Assembly: GCF_040529065.1 (NCBI RefSeq)
Contig: NZ_CP132343.1
Location: forward strand, 1,054,001-1,118,000
Direction of reading: 5' to 3'
Source of the DNA: Xanthomonas sacchari
Lineage (GTDB): Bacteria; Pseudomonadota; Gammaproteobacteria; Xanthomonadales; Xanthomonadaceae
DNA: 64,000 bases
The translations under genes and the position numbers were made by a program. The notes under the pieces were generated by a model. The model was not told where the DNA came from. It ran no database searches and saw nothing but the letters and a program-made list of their open reading frames with translations. Of the stretch, positions 32,439 through 41,943 are shown one piece after another; position 1 is the first letter of the stretch, and every line of letters begins with the position of its first letter.

Positions 32439-33668
32439 TTACTTCGCGGCACGCGGATCGCGCGTGTTCGCGGCGGCTGGCCGCAGCCGCGCCGCATAGC
32501 CGGACAGTTGCAGCGCCTTGCGTGGCGACAGCTCGGCCTTTAGCCGTTCGATCGCCGCGTCGCCGTCACGGCTGCGGCTGAGCGCGTAGTCGGTCCGCGC
32601 CAGTTCCAGCGTCGCGCGCTGGCGCACCGTCAGGTTGCCGAAGGGATCGAAGAACGAATCCACCCGCGTGCGGTCCTGCACGCCGGTCCAGCCGAACGCC
32701 AGTTCGACCGGGGTGTCCCCGGCGAGCCGTGTGTAGCGCCGCTGTGCCTCGGCCGGTGCAATGCGGCCGCTCAGCAGCGCCAGGCGCGTCTGCAACAGCG
32801 CCGTTTCGGCGGCTGGCGCGTCGGCCGCGTAGGCATCCAGGACGCGGCCCATCCACGCCCAATCGACGTTGCCGGTGTCGGCCTGGGTGCCGAGCAGGTT
32901 GAAGGCGAGGATCGCGGCGCGCTGCGTCGCGGTGGTGGCGCGCTCGACCGCGTCCGCCGCCGGGCGCCCCAGCGTCGAGGGCTTGACCAACGCGATCGCC
33001 GGATCGTGCGCGAGGATCGCTTCCAGGTCCGGCTTGTGGAAATAGCCGACCACGACCAGCACGGTCTTGCCCGGGTGCGCCAGCGCTGCGGCGCGGATGC
33101 GCTGGGCCTGCAGGAAGGTGCGGTACAGGTACAGGCGCCGCGGCAGGTCCTGGTCGGCACGGGGCGCCGGCGTCTGCGCCCACTTCTGCGCCGCGGCCAC
33201 GTTTTCGGCCGCATCCGCCGCGAAGAAGTCGCGCTGCAGGGCGGCCTTGTCGGGGAACGACAGGAAACCCTGGAAACCCTGCTCGCGGCGCAGTTCCAGC
33301 GGGGTGTCCAGGTCCACGCCGAAGCCGAGCCTGGCGTCCTCCACCGGCGGCATCCAGTCGATCGGACACAGGGCGACCGGATGCGCCGCGGCGTACGGCA
33401 GGATCACGCCCTGCACCTCGTAGGTGTATTCGTAATAGTCGCCGCGCGCCGCTTGCTCCGGCGGGCGCTCGAGACAGATCGCATCCGGCGCGAGCTGCTC
33501 CAGGAATGCGGCAAGCACGCCCGGCTGGTCGCGCTCGGAGACCAGTTGCGCCGCATGTTCGACGCCCAGGATCGCGACCCGGGTCGGTGCCGGCGTGGCG
33601 GCCATGCCGGTGGCACTGGCGGCAGCCAGCGTCAGCGAAACCAGACAACGCGCCATCCATCCGCGCAT
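32439..33668 (-). CDS. Exported TraB/ChaN-like protein of unknown function
   Basis: A 409-residue periplasmic protein with a signal peptide ending near GMAATPAP. The mature N-terminus ([15 protein letters not shown], then [14 protein letters not shown]) and the later [17 protein letters not shown] recall the TraB/TIKI/ChaN superfamily (also DUF5694), in which a His and Glu pair form a metal site; the resemblance is moderate. The C-terminal 150 residues look helical. ATG 33668 with AGGAGA upstream decides the start. Confidence 0.75.
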   Translation of the reverse strand: MRGWMARCLVSLTLAAASATGMAATPAPTRVAILGVEHAAQLVSERDQPGVLAAFLEQLAPDAICLERPPEQAARGDYYEYTYEVQGVILPYAAAHPVALCPIDWMPPVEDARLGFGVDLDTPLELRREQGFQGFLSFPDKAALQRDFFAADAAENVAAAQKWAQTPAPRADQDLPRRLYLYRTFLQAQRIRAAALAHPGKTVLVVVGYFHKPDLEAILAHDPAIALVKPSTLGRPAADAVERATTATQRAAILAFNLLGTQADTGNVDWAWMGRVLDAYAADAPAAETALLQTRLALLSGRIAPAEAQRRYTRLAGDTPVELAFGWTGVQDRTRVDSFFDPFGNLTVRQRATLELARTDYALSRSRDGDAAIERLKAELSPRKALQLSGYAARLRPAAANTRDPRAAK

Positions 33669-33857
33669 GCACTCTCTCCTGTCCAAGCCATGGAAGCACC
33701 CTGCCGCTGCGCGAGTGTGCGTGACGCCGTTACGTCACGCCCGCCGCGGATCGACCGCGACGCCGCGCGAAGCCGCCGATGGCGGATTGCAGGGTATGGC
33801 GACAAGTGTAGTCATGGCGTGCCGCCGCCGTCTGTATGACAGGTGGCACTGGTCGCG

Positions 33858-34427
33858 CTAGACGAACTCGGCCGCGAACATCTGCCGCATCTGCGCGATC
33901 TGCTCCTCGCGTTCGGGGTGCAGCAGACGCAGGCATTCCTCGGCGAAGCTGACCGGGCTGGTGCCCGGTGCGGTGATCAGGCCGCCGGCGCTGACCGCGC
34001 GGCGTTCCTGGTAGTGCGCGCTGCCGGCATAGACGCCGGCGTGCTCGCGCAGGAAGGCTTCTGAGTTGCTGGTATGCGGACGGCTATCGAGCAGGCCGGC
34101 GTAGGCCAGCGCCAGGGTCGCGCCGCAGATCGCCGCCACGCCGCGGCCGGCTTCCAGGCGTTGCTGCAGCAATGCGCTCAGCCCGGGAATTTCGCCGGCC
34201 TGCCAGCGGTCGCTGCCGGGCAGCAGCCACAGGTCGGCGTCCAGCGGCGCCAGGTCCGACAGCGCGTGGGTGGGGTGCAGGTCGAGTCCGCCGATCGAGG
34301 TGATGGGCTTGCCGTCGATGCTGGCGATCTGGATCGTGTCGCCGAACCAGGCCCGCGCCGCCGGCAGGATGGTGCCGATCTCCCAGTCCGCCACGCCGTC
34401 CACCATCACCACTGCGATCGTTGCCAT
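33858..34427 (-). CDS. DJ-1/PfpI family protein
   Basis: A 189-residue cytosolic protein of the DJ-1/ThiJ/PfpI class I glutamine amidotransferase-like family, with the nucleophile elbow AAICGATLALAYAG (Cys about residue 100). Members act as glyoxalase III, deglycase, amidase or redox chaperone; which of these applies cannot be said. It is monocistronic on the minus strand. Confidence 0.9.
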   Translation of the reverse strand: MATIAVVMVDGVADWEIGTILPAARAWFGDTIQIASIDGKPITSIGGLDLHPTHALSDLAPLDADLWLLPGSDRWQAGEIPGLSALLQQRLEAGRGVAAICGATLALAYAGLLDSRPHTSNSEAFLREHAGVYAGSAHYQERRAVSAGGLITAPGTSPVSFAEECLRLLHPEREEQIAQMRQMFAAEFV

Positions 34428-34636
34428 TGCCTTGCCTCTGCACTCGGGCGCGCAGCATAGCCCGGGAAAAGTTGCGTCCGCGCCAACGCGGTGCCGAAAG
34501 CGCCGCAGGTGATATGCGCCGCACCTATGTCTGTTTTCGGCGTTCGTAGGGCGTGCGCCTTCGCGCTCGCGCGGTGCAACCGCGTGCAGACGTCATCGAA
34601 TCGATCGGGAGACAGCAGAAAAACGGGGACTCGCTT

Positions 34637-34672
34637 TTCCCGATTCCCCATTCCCGTTTCCCTATTCCCGCC
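34637..34672. repeat. G/C-rich CCCCATTCCCG intergenic repeat
   Basis: CCCGATTCCCCATTCCCG and CCCTATTCCCG units form the complementary orientation of the GGGGATTGGGG family found at 27796 and 55376. It lies in the gap between the DJ-1 gene and the tal terminator. Confidence 0.6.
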
Positions 34673-34701
34673 CCCCAAGCGCAGCATCACCGCGCTTGGG
34701 G
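34673..34701 (-). terminator. tal: Hairpin downstream of tal
   Basis: Perfect ten-base arms CCCCAAGCGC (34673-34682) and GCGCTTGGGG (34692-34701) enclose a nine-base loop, 13 bases after the tal stop on the minus strand. There is no T tract, so it may halt or stabilise the transcript. Confidence 0.6.
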
Positions 34702-34713
34702 TGCAGGCAACAC

Positions 34714-35682
34714 TCAGCCGACCAGCTTGTGCCGGATCGTGTCGCGCAGGGTCTGCAGATCCTTGGCGAAGGTGTCGATACCGCCGGCCAGCTTCTCGGT
34801 GGCCATCGGATCGGCGGCCAGGTCGGCGGCGAAGCGCTTGGCGTCGATCGGCTCGATCTTGGCGCCGTCGGCCTGGCCGGGCGAGAGCTTGCGCGGCAGC
34901 GGGCCGTGGTCGGCGTCGAGCTTCTCCAGCAGGTCCGGCGAGATGGTCAGGCGGTCGCAGCCGGCCAGCGCCTCGATCTGCGCGGTGGAGCGGAACGAGG
35001 CGCCCATGACCACGGTTTGCGAACCGCGGCGCTTGAACTCGTCGTACACGCCGCGCACGAACTGCACGCCCGGGTCTTCGTCGATGGTCGCCGGGGTCTG
35101 GCCCTTGGCCACGTACCAGTCGAGGATGCGGCCGACGAATGGCGAGATCAGGAACACGCCGGCCTCGGCGCAGGCCAGGGCCTGAGTGCGGTTGAAAATC
35201 AGCGTCAGGTTGCAGTCGATGCCGTCCTTCTGCAGCTGCCGCGCGGCCTCGATGCCTTCCCAGGTCGCGGCGACCTTGATCAGGATGCGGTCCTTGGGGA
35301 TGCCGCGCTCGGCATACATGGCAATGAACTTGTGCGCCTTGGCGATGGTGGCGGGGGTGTCGTGGGCCAGGTCGGCATCCACTTCGGTGGACACGCGGCC
35401 GGGCACCAGCGCGCTGAGCTTGGCGCCGACGCCGATGGTCAGGCGGTCGGCGATCTCGTCGACCAGGGCGGCGTGGTCGCCGTCCTGGCTACGCGCCCAG
35501 GCCAGCGCCTCGTCGATCAGGTCGGCATAGACCGGCAGGTCCAGCGCCTTCTTCACCAGGGTCGGGTTGGTGGTGCAGTCCACCGGCTTGAGCCGCTTGA
35601 TCGCGTCGTAGTCGCCGGTATCGGCCACGACCACGGACAACTCGCGCAACTGGGCGAGCTTGGAGGGGGCGGAAGAGGTCAT
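34714..35682 (-). CDS. tal: Transaldolase
   Basis: Pentose-phosphate enzyme moving dihydroxyacetone units between sugar phosphates. The 322-residue TalB-type product has [12 protein letters not shown], the Schiff-base lysine in [11 protein letters not shown], and [34 protein letters not shown] 35682 ([12 protein letters not shown]) is chosen over upstream in-frame codons. It follows rnk by 46 bases on the same strand, so they could be co-transcribed. Confidence 0.97.
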   Translation of the reverse strand: MTSSAPSKLAQLRELSVVVADTGDYDAIKRLKPVDCTTNPTLVKKALDLPVYADLIDEALAWARSQDGDHAALVDEIADRLTIGVGAKLSALVPGRVSTEVDADLAHDTPATIAKAHKFIAMYAERGIPKDRILIKVAATWEGIEAARQLQKDGIDCNLTLIFNRTQALACAEAGVFLISPFVGRILDWYVAKGQTPATIDEDPGVQFVRGVYDEFKRRGSQTVVMGASFRSTAQIEALAGCDRLTISPDLLEKLDADHGPLPRKLSPGQADGAKIEPIDAKRFAADLAADPMATEKLAGGIDTFAKDLQTLRDTIRHKLVG

Positions 35683-35728
35683 CGGTATCTCTCGGAAACG
35701 AGTGGGAACAAGGATAGGGCCGCGCACG

Positions 35729-36160
35729 TTAACGCGCTGCGCGCGCGTTGTCGTCGTCGGCGCGCTGCACCGCGGTCACGCGCAGGCGCAGCGGGCGTCC
35801 GCCGGGCGCCTGCCAGTCGATCGACTGGCCCACGGCCAGGCCGAGCAGGGCGCTGCCGACCGGAGCCAGCACCGAGATGCGCGCATGCGCGGCATCGGCT
35901 TCGTGCGGATAGACCAGGGTCAGCTGGTGGCGTTCGCCGTGCAGTTCGTCTTCGCATTCCACACGCGAATGCATGGCGACGATGCCGGGAGGAAGTTGCT
36001 CCGGCGCCACGACGGTGGCGCGGTCGAGTTCTGCGCCCAGCGCGAGCGCGGCCGGGTGCTGCTGCAAGGCAGGGGAATCGAGCAGGGCTTCCAGACGCGC
36101 GAAATCGCGGCTGGAGAGGATCAACGAGGGCGGCAGGCCGCTGTGGTGTTGCGAGGTCAT
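35729..36160 (-). CDS. rnk: Rnk family nucleoside diphosphate kinase regulator / GreA-like protein
   Basis: A 143-residue protein with the GreA/Rnk C-terminal domain: [34 protein letters not shown]. Rnk binds RNA polymerase near the secondary channel and lacks the long coiled coil of GreA. The N-terminal [15 protein letters not shown] helix is typical. ATG 36160. It lies between tal and oxyR. Confidence 0.88.
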   Translation of the reverse strand: MTSQHHSGLPPSLILSSRDFARLEALLDSPALQQHPAALALGAELDRATVVAPEQLPPGIVAMHSRVECEDELHGERHQLTLVYPHEADAAHARISVLAPVGSALLGLAVGQSIDWQAPGGRPLRLRVTAVQRADDDNARAAR

Positions 36161-36191
36161 GGACAGGCTCCGGTTGGATGGCACAACGCAC

Positions 36192-36214
36192 GGGGGCGGC
36201 ACCGTGCCGCCCCC
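36192..36214 (-). terminator. oxyR: Hairpin after oxyR
   Basis: GGGGGCGGCAC (36192-36202) and GTGCCGCCCCC (36204-36214) form a perfect 11-base inverted repeat with a single-base centre, about 60 bases past the oxyR stop on the minus strand and upstream of rnk. It probably separates the peroxide cluster from rnk-tal. Confidence 0.6.
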
Positions 36215-36273
36215 TGTTGCCATTGTGCAAGCAAGCCGGCGCCGATGCGACGCCGTGGCCGGGTCTGCCCCGC

Positions 36274-37227
36274 TCAGGCCACCTGGCGCGGCGCCTGGCT
36301 CGGCAGCGGCGCCTGCGCCGGCAGCGTGAACAGGTCTTCGGGGAGCGCGCCGAACAGGTGCGCCAGTTGCTGCAGGAACGCGCCCATCGCCGAACTGCGC
36401 CGCCACAGCATGGCGATGCGCCGGCTCGGTCCGCCCTCGGGCGCAAACGCCAACAGCCGCAGGTTCGGCGGGTTGGCCACCGGCGGCTGCACCGCCAGCA
36501 GCGGCAACAGGGTCACGCCGACGTTGGCCGCGACCATCTGTCGCAGCGTCTCCAGGCTGGTGGCCTGGAACTCGGCCTTTTCCAGCGCACCGGACAGATG
36601 GCACACGTCCAGCGCCTGGTCGCGCAGGCAATGCCCATCCTCGAGCAGCAGCAGGCGTTGCGCGTGCAGTTCCTCCAGGGTCAGCGGGGTCGGCCGCCGC
36701 GCCAGCGGATGCTGCTCGGGCACCGCCAGCACGAACGGTTCCTCGAACAGGAATTCGGCGTGCAACTGCTCGTCGTGCAGCGGCAGCGCCAGCAGTGCGG
36801 CGTCCAGCCGGCCTTCGCGCAGGCGGGTCAGCAGCACGTCGCTCTTCTCTTCGATCAGCAGCAGTTCCAGCTGCGGGAAGCGCTCGCGGATGCGCGGGAT
36901 CACGTGCGGCAGCAGGTACGGGCCGAGCGTGGGGAAGATGCCCAGGCGCACGGTGCCGGCTTCCGGATCCTGGCTGCGCCGCGCCGCCTCCTTCATCTGC
37001 TCGATTTCGGCGACGATGCCGCGCGCGCGGCTGGCCGCCTCGCGCCCGGCCGGGGTCAGCATGACCTTGCGCGGAGCGCGCTCGACCAGCGGCACGCCCA
37101 GTTCGTCCTCGAGTTTCTTGATCTGCGTGGACAGCGTCGGCTGGCTGACGAAGCAGGCCGCGGCGGCGCGCCCGAAATGCTTGTGATCGGCCAGCGCCAC
37201 CAGGTATTTCAGATCACGCAGGTTCAT
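36274..37227 (-). CDS. oxyR: Peroxide-sensing LysR-type regulator OxyR
   Basis: Activates peroxide-defence genes after a disulfide forms. The 317-residue protein starts with the LysR HTH (MNLRDLKYLVALADHKHFGRAAAAC) and has the redox pair Cys200 and Cys209 in GHCLRDQALDVCHLSG, equivalent to Cys199/Cys208 of E. coli. GTVRLGIFPTLGPYLLPHVIP opens the effector domain. It lies downstream of ahpF, as in the known Xanthomonas ahpC-ahpF-oxyR arrangement. Confidence 0.97.
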   Translation of the reverse strand: MNLRDLKYLVALADHKHFGRAAAACFVSQPTLSTQIKKLEDELGVPLVERAPRKVMLTPAGREAASRARGIVAEIEQMKEAARRSQDPEAGTVRLGIFPTLGPYLLPHVIPRIRERFPQLELLLIEEKSDVLLTRLREGRLDAALLALPLHDEQLHAEFLFEEPFVLAVPEQHPLARRPTPLTLEELHAQRLLLLEDGHCLRDQALDVCHLSGALEKAEFQATSLETLRQMVAANVGVTLLPLLAVQPPVANPPNLRLLAFAPEGGPSRRIAMLWRRSSAMGAFLQQLAHLFGALPEDLFTLPAQAPLPSQAPRQVA

Positions 37228-37340
37228 CGACGGGTTCCTCGGGACGCAGCGGCGGGAGGTGTCGCAGGGTCACAGCATAGAGCGTCTGGCGCAGATGGCG
37301 GCGAGACAGATGGGCGTGCGCGGCGCAGGCCGCGTGCCGT

Positions 37341-37370
37341 GGTCCCGCGCCGGCAGTGCGGCGCGGGACC
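37341..37370 (-). terminator. Hairpin between ahpF and oxyR
   Basis: GGTCCCGCGCC (37341-37351) and GGCGCGGGACC (37360-37370) are perfect 11-base arms around an eight-base loop, nine bases after the ahpF stop on the minus strand. It may terminate part of the ahpF transcription before oxyR. Confidence 0.65.
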
Positions 37371-37378
37371 GGGGCCGA

Positions 37379-38971
37379 TCAGGCGGCTTCGGCGACGCTG
37401 CCGCTGGCGACTGGGGCGCTGTGGCGGATCAGGTGGTCGAAGGCGCTCAGCGCCGCCTTGGAGCCTTCGCCCATGGCGATGATGATCTGCTTGTACGGCA
37501 CCGTGGTCGCATCGCCGGCGGCGAACACGCCCGGCAGCGAGGTCTGGCCACGGTCGTCGACCACGATCTCGCCACGCGGCGACAGCGCCACCGTGCCCTG
37601 CAGCCATTCGGTGTTCGGCAGCAGCCCGATCTGCACGAAGATGCCTTCCAGCGCCACGCGATGCACATCGCCGCCGACGCGGTCCTTGTAGACCAGGCCG
37701 GTGACCTTCTGGCCGTCGCCCAGCACCTCGGTGCTCTGCGCGTTGACCAGGATGTCGACGTTGCCCAGGCTGCGCAGCTTGCGCTGCAGGACTTCGTCGG
37801 CGCGCAGCTTGCTGTCGAACTCGACCAGGGTGACGTGGCTGACGATGCCGGCCAGGTCGATCGCCGCTTCCACGCCGGAGTTGCCGCCGCCGATCACCGC
37901 CACACGCTTGCCCTTGAACAGCGGGCCGTCACAGTGCGGGCAGTAGGCAACGCCCTTGTTGCGGTACTGGTCTTCGCCGGGCACGTTCATCTGCCGCCAG
38001 CGCGCGCCGGTGGACAGGATCACCGTGCGGCTCTTCAGCGACGCGCCGTTGGCCAGCTTGACCTCGACCAGACCGTCGGCGCCGGCCGGCACCAGCTGCT
38101 CGGCGCGCTGCAGGTTCATGATGTCCACGTCGTACTGGCGCACGTGCTGCTCCAGCGCCGCGGCCATCTTCGGGCCTTCGGTCTCCTGCACGGAAATGAA
38201 GTTCTCGATCGCCATGGTGTCCAGCACCTGGCCGCCGAAGCGCTCGGCCGCCACACCGGTGCGGATGCCCTTGCGCGCGGCGTAGATCGCCGCCGCCGCG
38301 CCGGCCGGGCCGCCGCCGACCACCAGCACGTCGAACGGCGCCTTGGCCGCGATCGCCGCCGCATCGCGCTTGGCCGCGCCGGTGTCGAGCTTGGCCACGA
38401 TCTGCTCCAGGGTCATGCGGCCCTGGTCGAAGACTTCGCCGTTGAGGTAGACGGTGGGCACCGACATGATCTGCCGCGACTCGACCTCGTCCTGGAACAG
38501 CGCGCCGTCGATCGCCACGTGCTGGATGTTCGGATTCAGCACCGCGGCCAGGTTCAGCGCCTGCACCACGTCCGGGCAGTTCTGGCAGGACAGCGAGAAA
38601 TAGGTTTCGAAGCGGTACTCGCCGGGCAGGTTGCGCACCTGCTCGATCAACTCGGCGGTGGCCTTGGACGGGTGGCCGCCGACCTGTAGCAGCGCCAGCA
38701 CCAGCGAGGTGAATTCGTGGCCCATCGGCAGGCCGGCGAAGCGCAGGTGGATATCGTGGCCCGGGCTGTTCAGCGCGAACGACGGGGTGCGCTCGCCGCT
38801 GTCGCGGTGCACGTCCAGGGTGATCTTGTCCGACAGCAGCACCAGGTCCTCGAGCAGGTCGAGCATCTCGCGCGACTTGGCGCCATCGTCCACCGACGCG
38901 GTGATGTGGATGGGCCGGACGACCCGCTCCAGGTAAGCCTTCAACTGGGTTTTCAGATCGGCATCCAACAT
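37379..38971 (-). CDS. ahpF: Alkyl hydroperoxide reductase subunit F AhpF
   Basis: Flavoprotein disulfide reductase that recycles AhpC with NADH. The 530-residue protein has an N-terminal tandem thioredoxin-like domain with LSCQNCPDV (active CXXC) and a thioredoxin-reductase-like body with the FAD motif [21 protein letters not shown], the redox pair CPHC in [11 protein letters not shown], and [16 protein letters not shown] for NADH. Coding begins 160 bases after the ahpC stop, with a strong hairpin in between. Confidence 0.97.
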   Translation of the reverse strand: MLDADLKTQLKAYLERVVRPIHITASVDDGAKSREMLDLLEDLVLLSDKITLDVHRDSGERTPSFALNSPGHDIHLRFAGLPMGHEFTSLVLALLQVGGHPSKATAELIEQVRNLPGEYRFETYFSLSCQNCPDVVQALNLAAVLNPNIQHVAIDGALFQDEVESRQIMSVPTVYLNGEVFDQGRMTLEQIVAKLDTGAAKRDAAAIAAKAPFDVLVVGGGPAGAAAAIYAARKGIRTGVAAERFGGQVLDTMAIENFISVQETEGPKMAAALEQHVRQYDVDIMNLQRAEQLVPAGADGLVEVKLANGASLKSRTVILSTGARWRQMNVPGEDQYRNKGVAYCPHCDGPLFKGKRVAVIGGGNSGVEAAIDLAGIVSHVTLVEFDSKLRADEVLQRKLRSLGNVDILVNAQSTEVLGDGQKVTGLVYKDRVGGDVHRVALEGIFVQIGLLPNTEWLQGTVALSPRGEIVVDDRGQTSLPGVFAAGDATTVPYKQIIIAMGEGSKAALSAFDHLIRHSAPVASGSVAEAA

Positions 38972-39047
38972 GGCGGACTCCTGACGTTGGGCAAAGCGAG
39001 GGGGAGGCGTGCTGCCGGAGCAGCGCGCCGAAGAGGGGAGGAGGGAT

Positions 39048-39088
39048 GAACCGCAGCCGGCGCCGGCGCGCGATGCCGGCTGCGGTTC
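39048..39088 (-). terminator. Strong hairpin between ahpC and ahpF
   Basis: Perfect 14-base arms GAACCGCAGCCGGC (39048-39061) and GCCGGCTGCGGTTC (39075-39088) enclose 13 bases, about 45 bases past the ahpC stop. There is no U run. Its place inside the operon suggests partial termination or 3' protection of ahpC mRNA, giving more AhpC than AhpF. Confidence 0.7.
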
Positions 39089-39131
39089 ACCCCCACCCCC
39101 GCCGCAAGGCGGAGATGGGAGCGCGGGCGGT

Positions 39132-39698
39132 TTAGATTTTGCCGACCAGGTCCAGCGACGGCTTCAGGGTCTTCTCGCCTTCCTTCCACTTGGCCGGGCA
39201 CACCTCGCCCGGGTGCGAAGCGACGAACTGCGCGGCCTTGAGCTTGCGCAGGGTCTCGGTCACGTCGCGGGCGATCGCGTTGTCGTGGATCTCGAGGGTC
39301 TTGATCACGCCTTCCGGGTTGATCACGAAGGTGCCGCGCAGGGCCAGGCCTTCTTCCTCGATGTGCACGCCGAAGGCGCGGGTCAGCTGGTGGGTCGGGT
39401 CGCCGACCAGCGGGAACTGGGCCTTGCCCACCGCCGGGGAGGTTTCGTGCCACACCTTGTGCGAGAAATGGGTGTCGGTGGTGACGATGTAGACCTCGGC
39501 GCCGATCTTCTGGAACTCGGCGTAATGCTCGGCGGCGTCTTCCACTTCGGTCGGGCAGTTGAAGGTGAAGGCGGCCGGCATGAAGATCAGCACCGACCAC
39601 TTGCCCTTCAGGTCCGCGTCGGTGACTTCGATGAATTCGCCGTTGCGGTAGGCGTTGGCCTTGAACGGCTGGACCTGGGTGTTGATCAAAGACGACAT
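39132..39698 (-). CDS. ahpC: Alkyl hydroperoxide reductase subunit C AhpC (2-Cys peroxiredoxin)
   Basis: Reduces H2O2, organic peroxides and peroxynitrite. The 188-residue product has the peroxidatic cysteine in [12 protein letters not shown] (about residue 47) and the resolving cysteine in GEVCPAKW near the C-terminus. ATG 39698 ([12 protein letters not shown]) has GAGGAA just upstream; the longer frame is not used. An OxyR-type operator lies about 80 to 120 bases upstream. Confidence 0.98.
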   Translation of the reverse strand: MSSLINTQVQPFKANAYRNGEFIEVTDADLKGKWSVLIFMPAAFTFNCPTEVEDAAEHYAEFQKIGAEVYIVTTDTHFSHKVWHETSPAVGKAQFPLVGDPTHQLTRAFGVHIEEEGLALRGTFVINPEGVIKTLEIHDNAIARDVTETLRKLKAAQFVASHPGEVCPAKWKEGEKTLKPSLDLVGKI

Positions 39699-39775
39699 GG
39701 AGTTTCCTCGTGGTTGCAATAGGGGTCGGGGGATGGAACGAGGCTCATGATAGGGGGCGCCGATAGATCCCTCAA

Positions 39776-39812
39776 ATCGATTGATGGAATTGAATAGATA
39801 GGTTTCCTCTAT
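39776..39812 (-). promoter_or_regulatory. Predicted OxyR operator upstream of ahpC
   Basis: The segment fits the OxyR pattern ATAG-N-T-N3-A-N-CTAT twice with a seven-base spacer. The right half, 39798-39812, reads ATAGGTTTCCTCTAT and has both outer tetrads perfect; the left half, 39776-39790, reads ATCGATTGATGGAAT and is weaker. The four half-tetrads are spaced about one helical turn apart. It lies 78 to 114 bases from the ahpC start, where OxyR would contact polymerase. The prmC gene starts 124 bases on the other side. Confidence 0.7.
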
Positions 39813-39935
39813 CGATTTCCAAGCCTGGCTCTTTGCTGCGCTGCCGCGCGATGGCGCCAGCCGCCCATGGCGCGTAGGCGTGGTGTCCTTCTACCACGTT
39901 GGCTTTTCCAGGCTCGCTGCGTCATCGTGACAGCG

Positions 39936-40769
39936 ATGAATGCGCCTACCCCCGAGTCCCTGCTGCGCGCGGCCTGTACCCAGGTCGAGCGCGGCGATGC
40001 CGAAGCGCTGCTGCTGCACGCGCTGCAACGCGACCGTGCCTGGCTGTTCGCGCACGCCCGCGAGCCGCTGCCCGGCGATGTGGTCGCCGGGTTCCAGGCC
40101 TTGCTGGCGCGGCGTGCGCAGGGCGAGCCGGTGGCCTACCTGACCGGCCGGCGCGGCTTCTGGACCCTGGACCTGGCGGTCGGGCCGGCCACGCTGATCC
40201 CGCGCGCGGATACCGAGCGGCTGGTGGAACTGGCGCTGGAGCGGCTGGATGGGGCGCCGGGCCGGCGTGTCGCCGACCTCGGCACCGGCAGCGGTGCCAT
40301 CGCCCTGGCCCTGGCCAGCGAGCGCCCGCAGGCGCAGGTGACGGCCACCGACCTCAGTACAGCCGCCCTGGCGGTCGCGCGGGCCAACGCGCACGCGCAC
40401 GGCCTGGGCAACGTCGCCTTCGTCCACGGTGCCTGGCTGGCGCCGCTGGCCGGCCAGCGCTTCGACCTGATCGCCAGCAACCCGCCGTACATCGCCGATG
40501 GCGATCCGCACCTGCAGCAGGGCGACCTGCGCTACGAACCGGCCAGCGCGCTGGCATCCGGCCCGGACGGGCTGGACGATCTGCGCCGGATCGTCGCCGC
40601 TGCGCCGGCGCATCTGCTGCCCGGTGGCTGGCTGCTGCTGGAACACGGCTGGGACCAGGGCGCGGCGGTGCGCGCACTGCTGGACGCGGCCGGCTTCGCG
40701 CAGGTGGCAACCCAGCAGGACCTTGAAGCGCGCGATCGGGTCACGCTGGGGCAGTGGCTGGCTGGTTGA
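39936..40769 (+). CDS. prmC: Peptide chain release factor N5-glutamine methyltransferase PrmC (HemK)
   Basis: Methylates the GGQ glutamine of release factors RF1 and RF2. The 277-residue protein has a helical N-terminal domain with [13 protein letters not shown] and [13 protein letters not shown], the SAM motif [16 protein letters not shown] and the catalytic NPPY in [16 protein letters not shown] 39936 is chosen; codons upstream to 39867 are not conserved. It is divergent from ahpC. Confidence 0.96.
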   Translation: MNAPTPESLLRAACTQVERGDAEALLLHALQRDRAWLFAHAREPLPGDVVAGFQALLARRAQGEPVAYLTGRRGFWTLDLAVGPATLIPRADTERLVELALERLDGAPGRRVADLGTGSGAIALALASERPQAQVTATDLSTAALAVARANAHAHGLGNVAFVHGAWLAPLAGQRFDLIASNPPYIADGDPHLQQGDLRYEPASALASGPDGLDDLRRIVAAAPAHLLPGGWLLLEHGWDQGAAVRALLDAAGFAQVATQQDLEARDRVTLGQWLAG

Positions 40770-40962
40770 GCGATAGGCCTGGCAAGACGCACGCGGCCGT
40801 TGTCGATGGCGGGCACGCGATGCGCGCCGTGCAGGGAAGCGACCCGCGCTGTGCCGAGCAGCCGCGTCGATTCGCCCCAGGCGCCAAGCGAGCGCGGTGC
40901 ATTCGTCTGCGAGTCCAGGCCACGCGCTGGGTAGAATCGGGGGTTTCCCTGCAGGAGGCGCC

Positions 40963-41904
40963 ATGCGCACGCTGTATCCCGAGATCGAGCCGTTCGACAG
41001 CGGCATGTTGCCGGTGGACGCACGGCATACCCTGTCCTACGAACAGTGCGGCAATCCGCACGGCAAGCCGGTGGTGCTGCTGCATGGCGGTCCGGGCGGC
41101 GGCTGCAACGCCAAGATGCGCCGCTTCCACGATCCGGCCAAGTACCGCATCGTGCTGTTCGACCAGCGCGGTTCCGGCCGTTCCACGCCGCATGCCGACC
41201 TGGTCGACAACACCACCTGGGACCTGGTCGCCGACATCGAGCGGCTGCGCACGCACCTGGGCATCGACCGCTGGCAGGTGTTCGGCGGCAGCTGGGGCTC
41301 GACCCTGGCGCTGGCCTACGCGCAGACGCATCCGCAGCGCGTCACCGAACTGGTGCTGCGCGGCATCTTCATGCTGCGCCGCTGGGAATTGGAGTGGTTC
41401 TACCAGGAAGGCGCCAGCCGCTTGTTCCCGGATGCGTGGGAACATTATGTCGCCGCTATCCCGCCGGTGGAGCGCGCCGACCTGATCTCGGCCTTCCACC
41501 GGCGCCTGACCAGCGACGACGAGGCCACCCGCCTGGCCGCGGCCAAGGCCTGGAGCGTGTGGGAGGGGGCCACCAGCTTCCTGCACGTGGATGCCGATTT
41601 CGTCGACAGCCACGAAGACCCGCACTTCGCGCTGGCGTTCGCGCGCATCGAGAACCACTACTTCGTCAACGGCGGCTTCTTCGAGGTCGAGGACCAGTTA
41701 CTGCGCGACGCGCACCGCATCGCCGACATCCCCGGGGTGATCGTGCACGGCCGCTACGACGTGGTCTGCCCGCTGGCCAACGCCTGGGACCTGGCCAAGG
41801 CCTGGCCGAAGGCGACGCTGCAGATCACGCCGGCGTCCGGCCATTCGGCCTTCGAGGCCGAGAACGTCGACGCGCTGGTGCGCGCCACCGACGGCTTCGC
41901 CTGA
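40963..41904 (+). CDS. pip: Proline iminopeptidase
   Basis: Serine peptidase of family S33 that removes N-terminal proline. The 313-residue length equals that of the well-studied Xanthomonas enzyme. It has the oxyanion region LLHGGPGGGCN, DQRGSGRSTPHA, the nucleophile in GGSWGSTLALAYA, and the acid and base in YDVVCPLANA and SGHSAFE. ATG 40963 has GGAGG about six bases upstream, which decides the start over the longer frame. Confidence 0.97.
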   Translation: MRTLYPEIEPFDSGMLPVDARHTLSYEQCGNPHGKPVVLLHGGPGGGCNAKMRRFHDPAKYRIVLFDQRGSGRSTPHADLVDNTTWDLVADIERLRTHLGIDRWQVFGGSWGSTLALAYAQTHPQRVTELVLRGIFMLRRWELEWFYQEGASRLFPDAWEHYVAAIPPVERADLISAFHRRLTSDDEATRLAAAKAWSVWEGATSFLHVDADFVDSHEDPHFALAFARIENHYFVNGGFFEVEDQLLRDAHRIADIPGVIVHGRYDVVCPLANAWDLAKAWPKATLQITPASGHSAFEAENVDALVRATDGFA

Positions 41905-41943
41905 GTTCGCGGGGGCGCCTGCGCGGCGCGCCCGGTCTGCGGC

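Noticed and set aside
34696-37482. 928-codon plus-strand frame across tal, rnk and oxyR
   Set aside because: It crosses three recognised minus-strand genes and two terminator hairpins; product has no domain.
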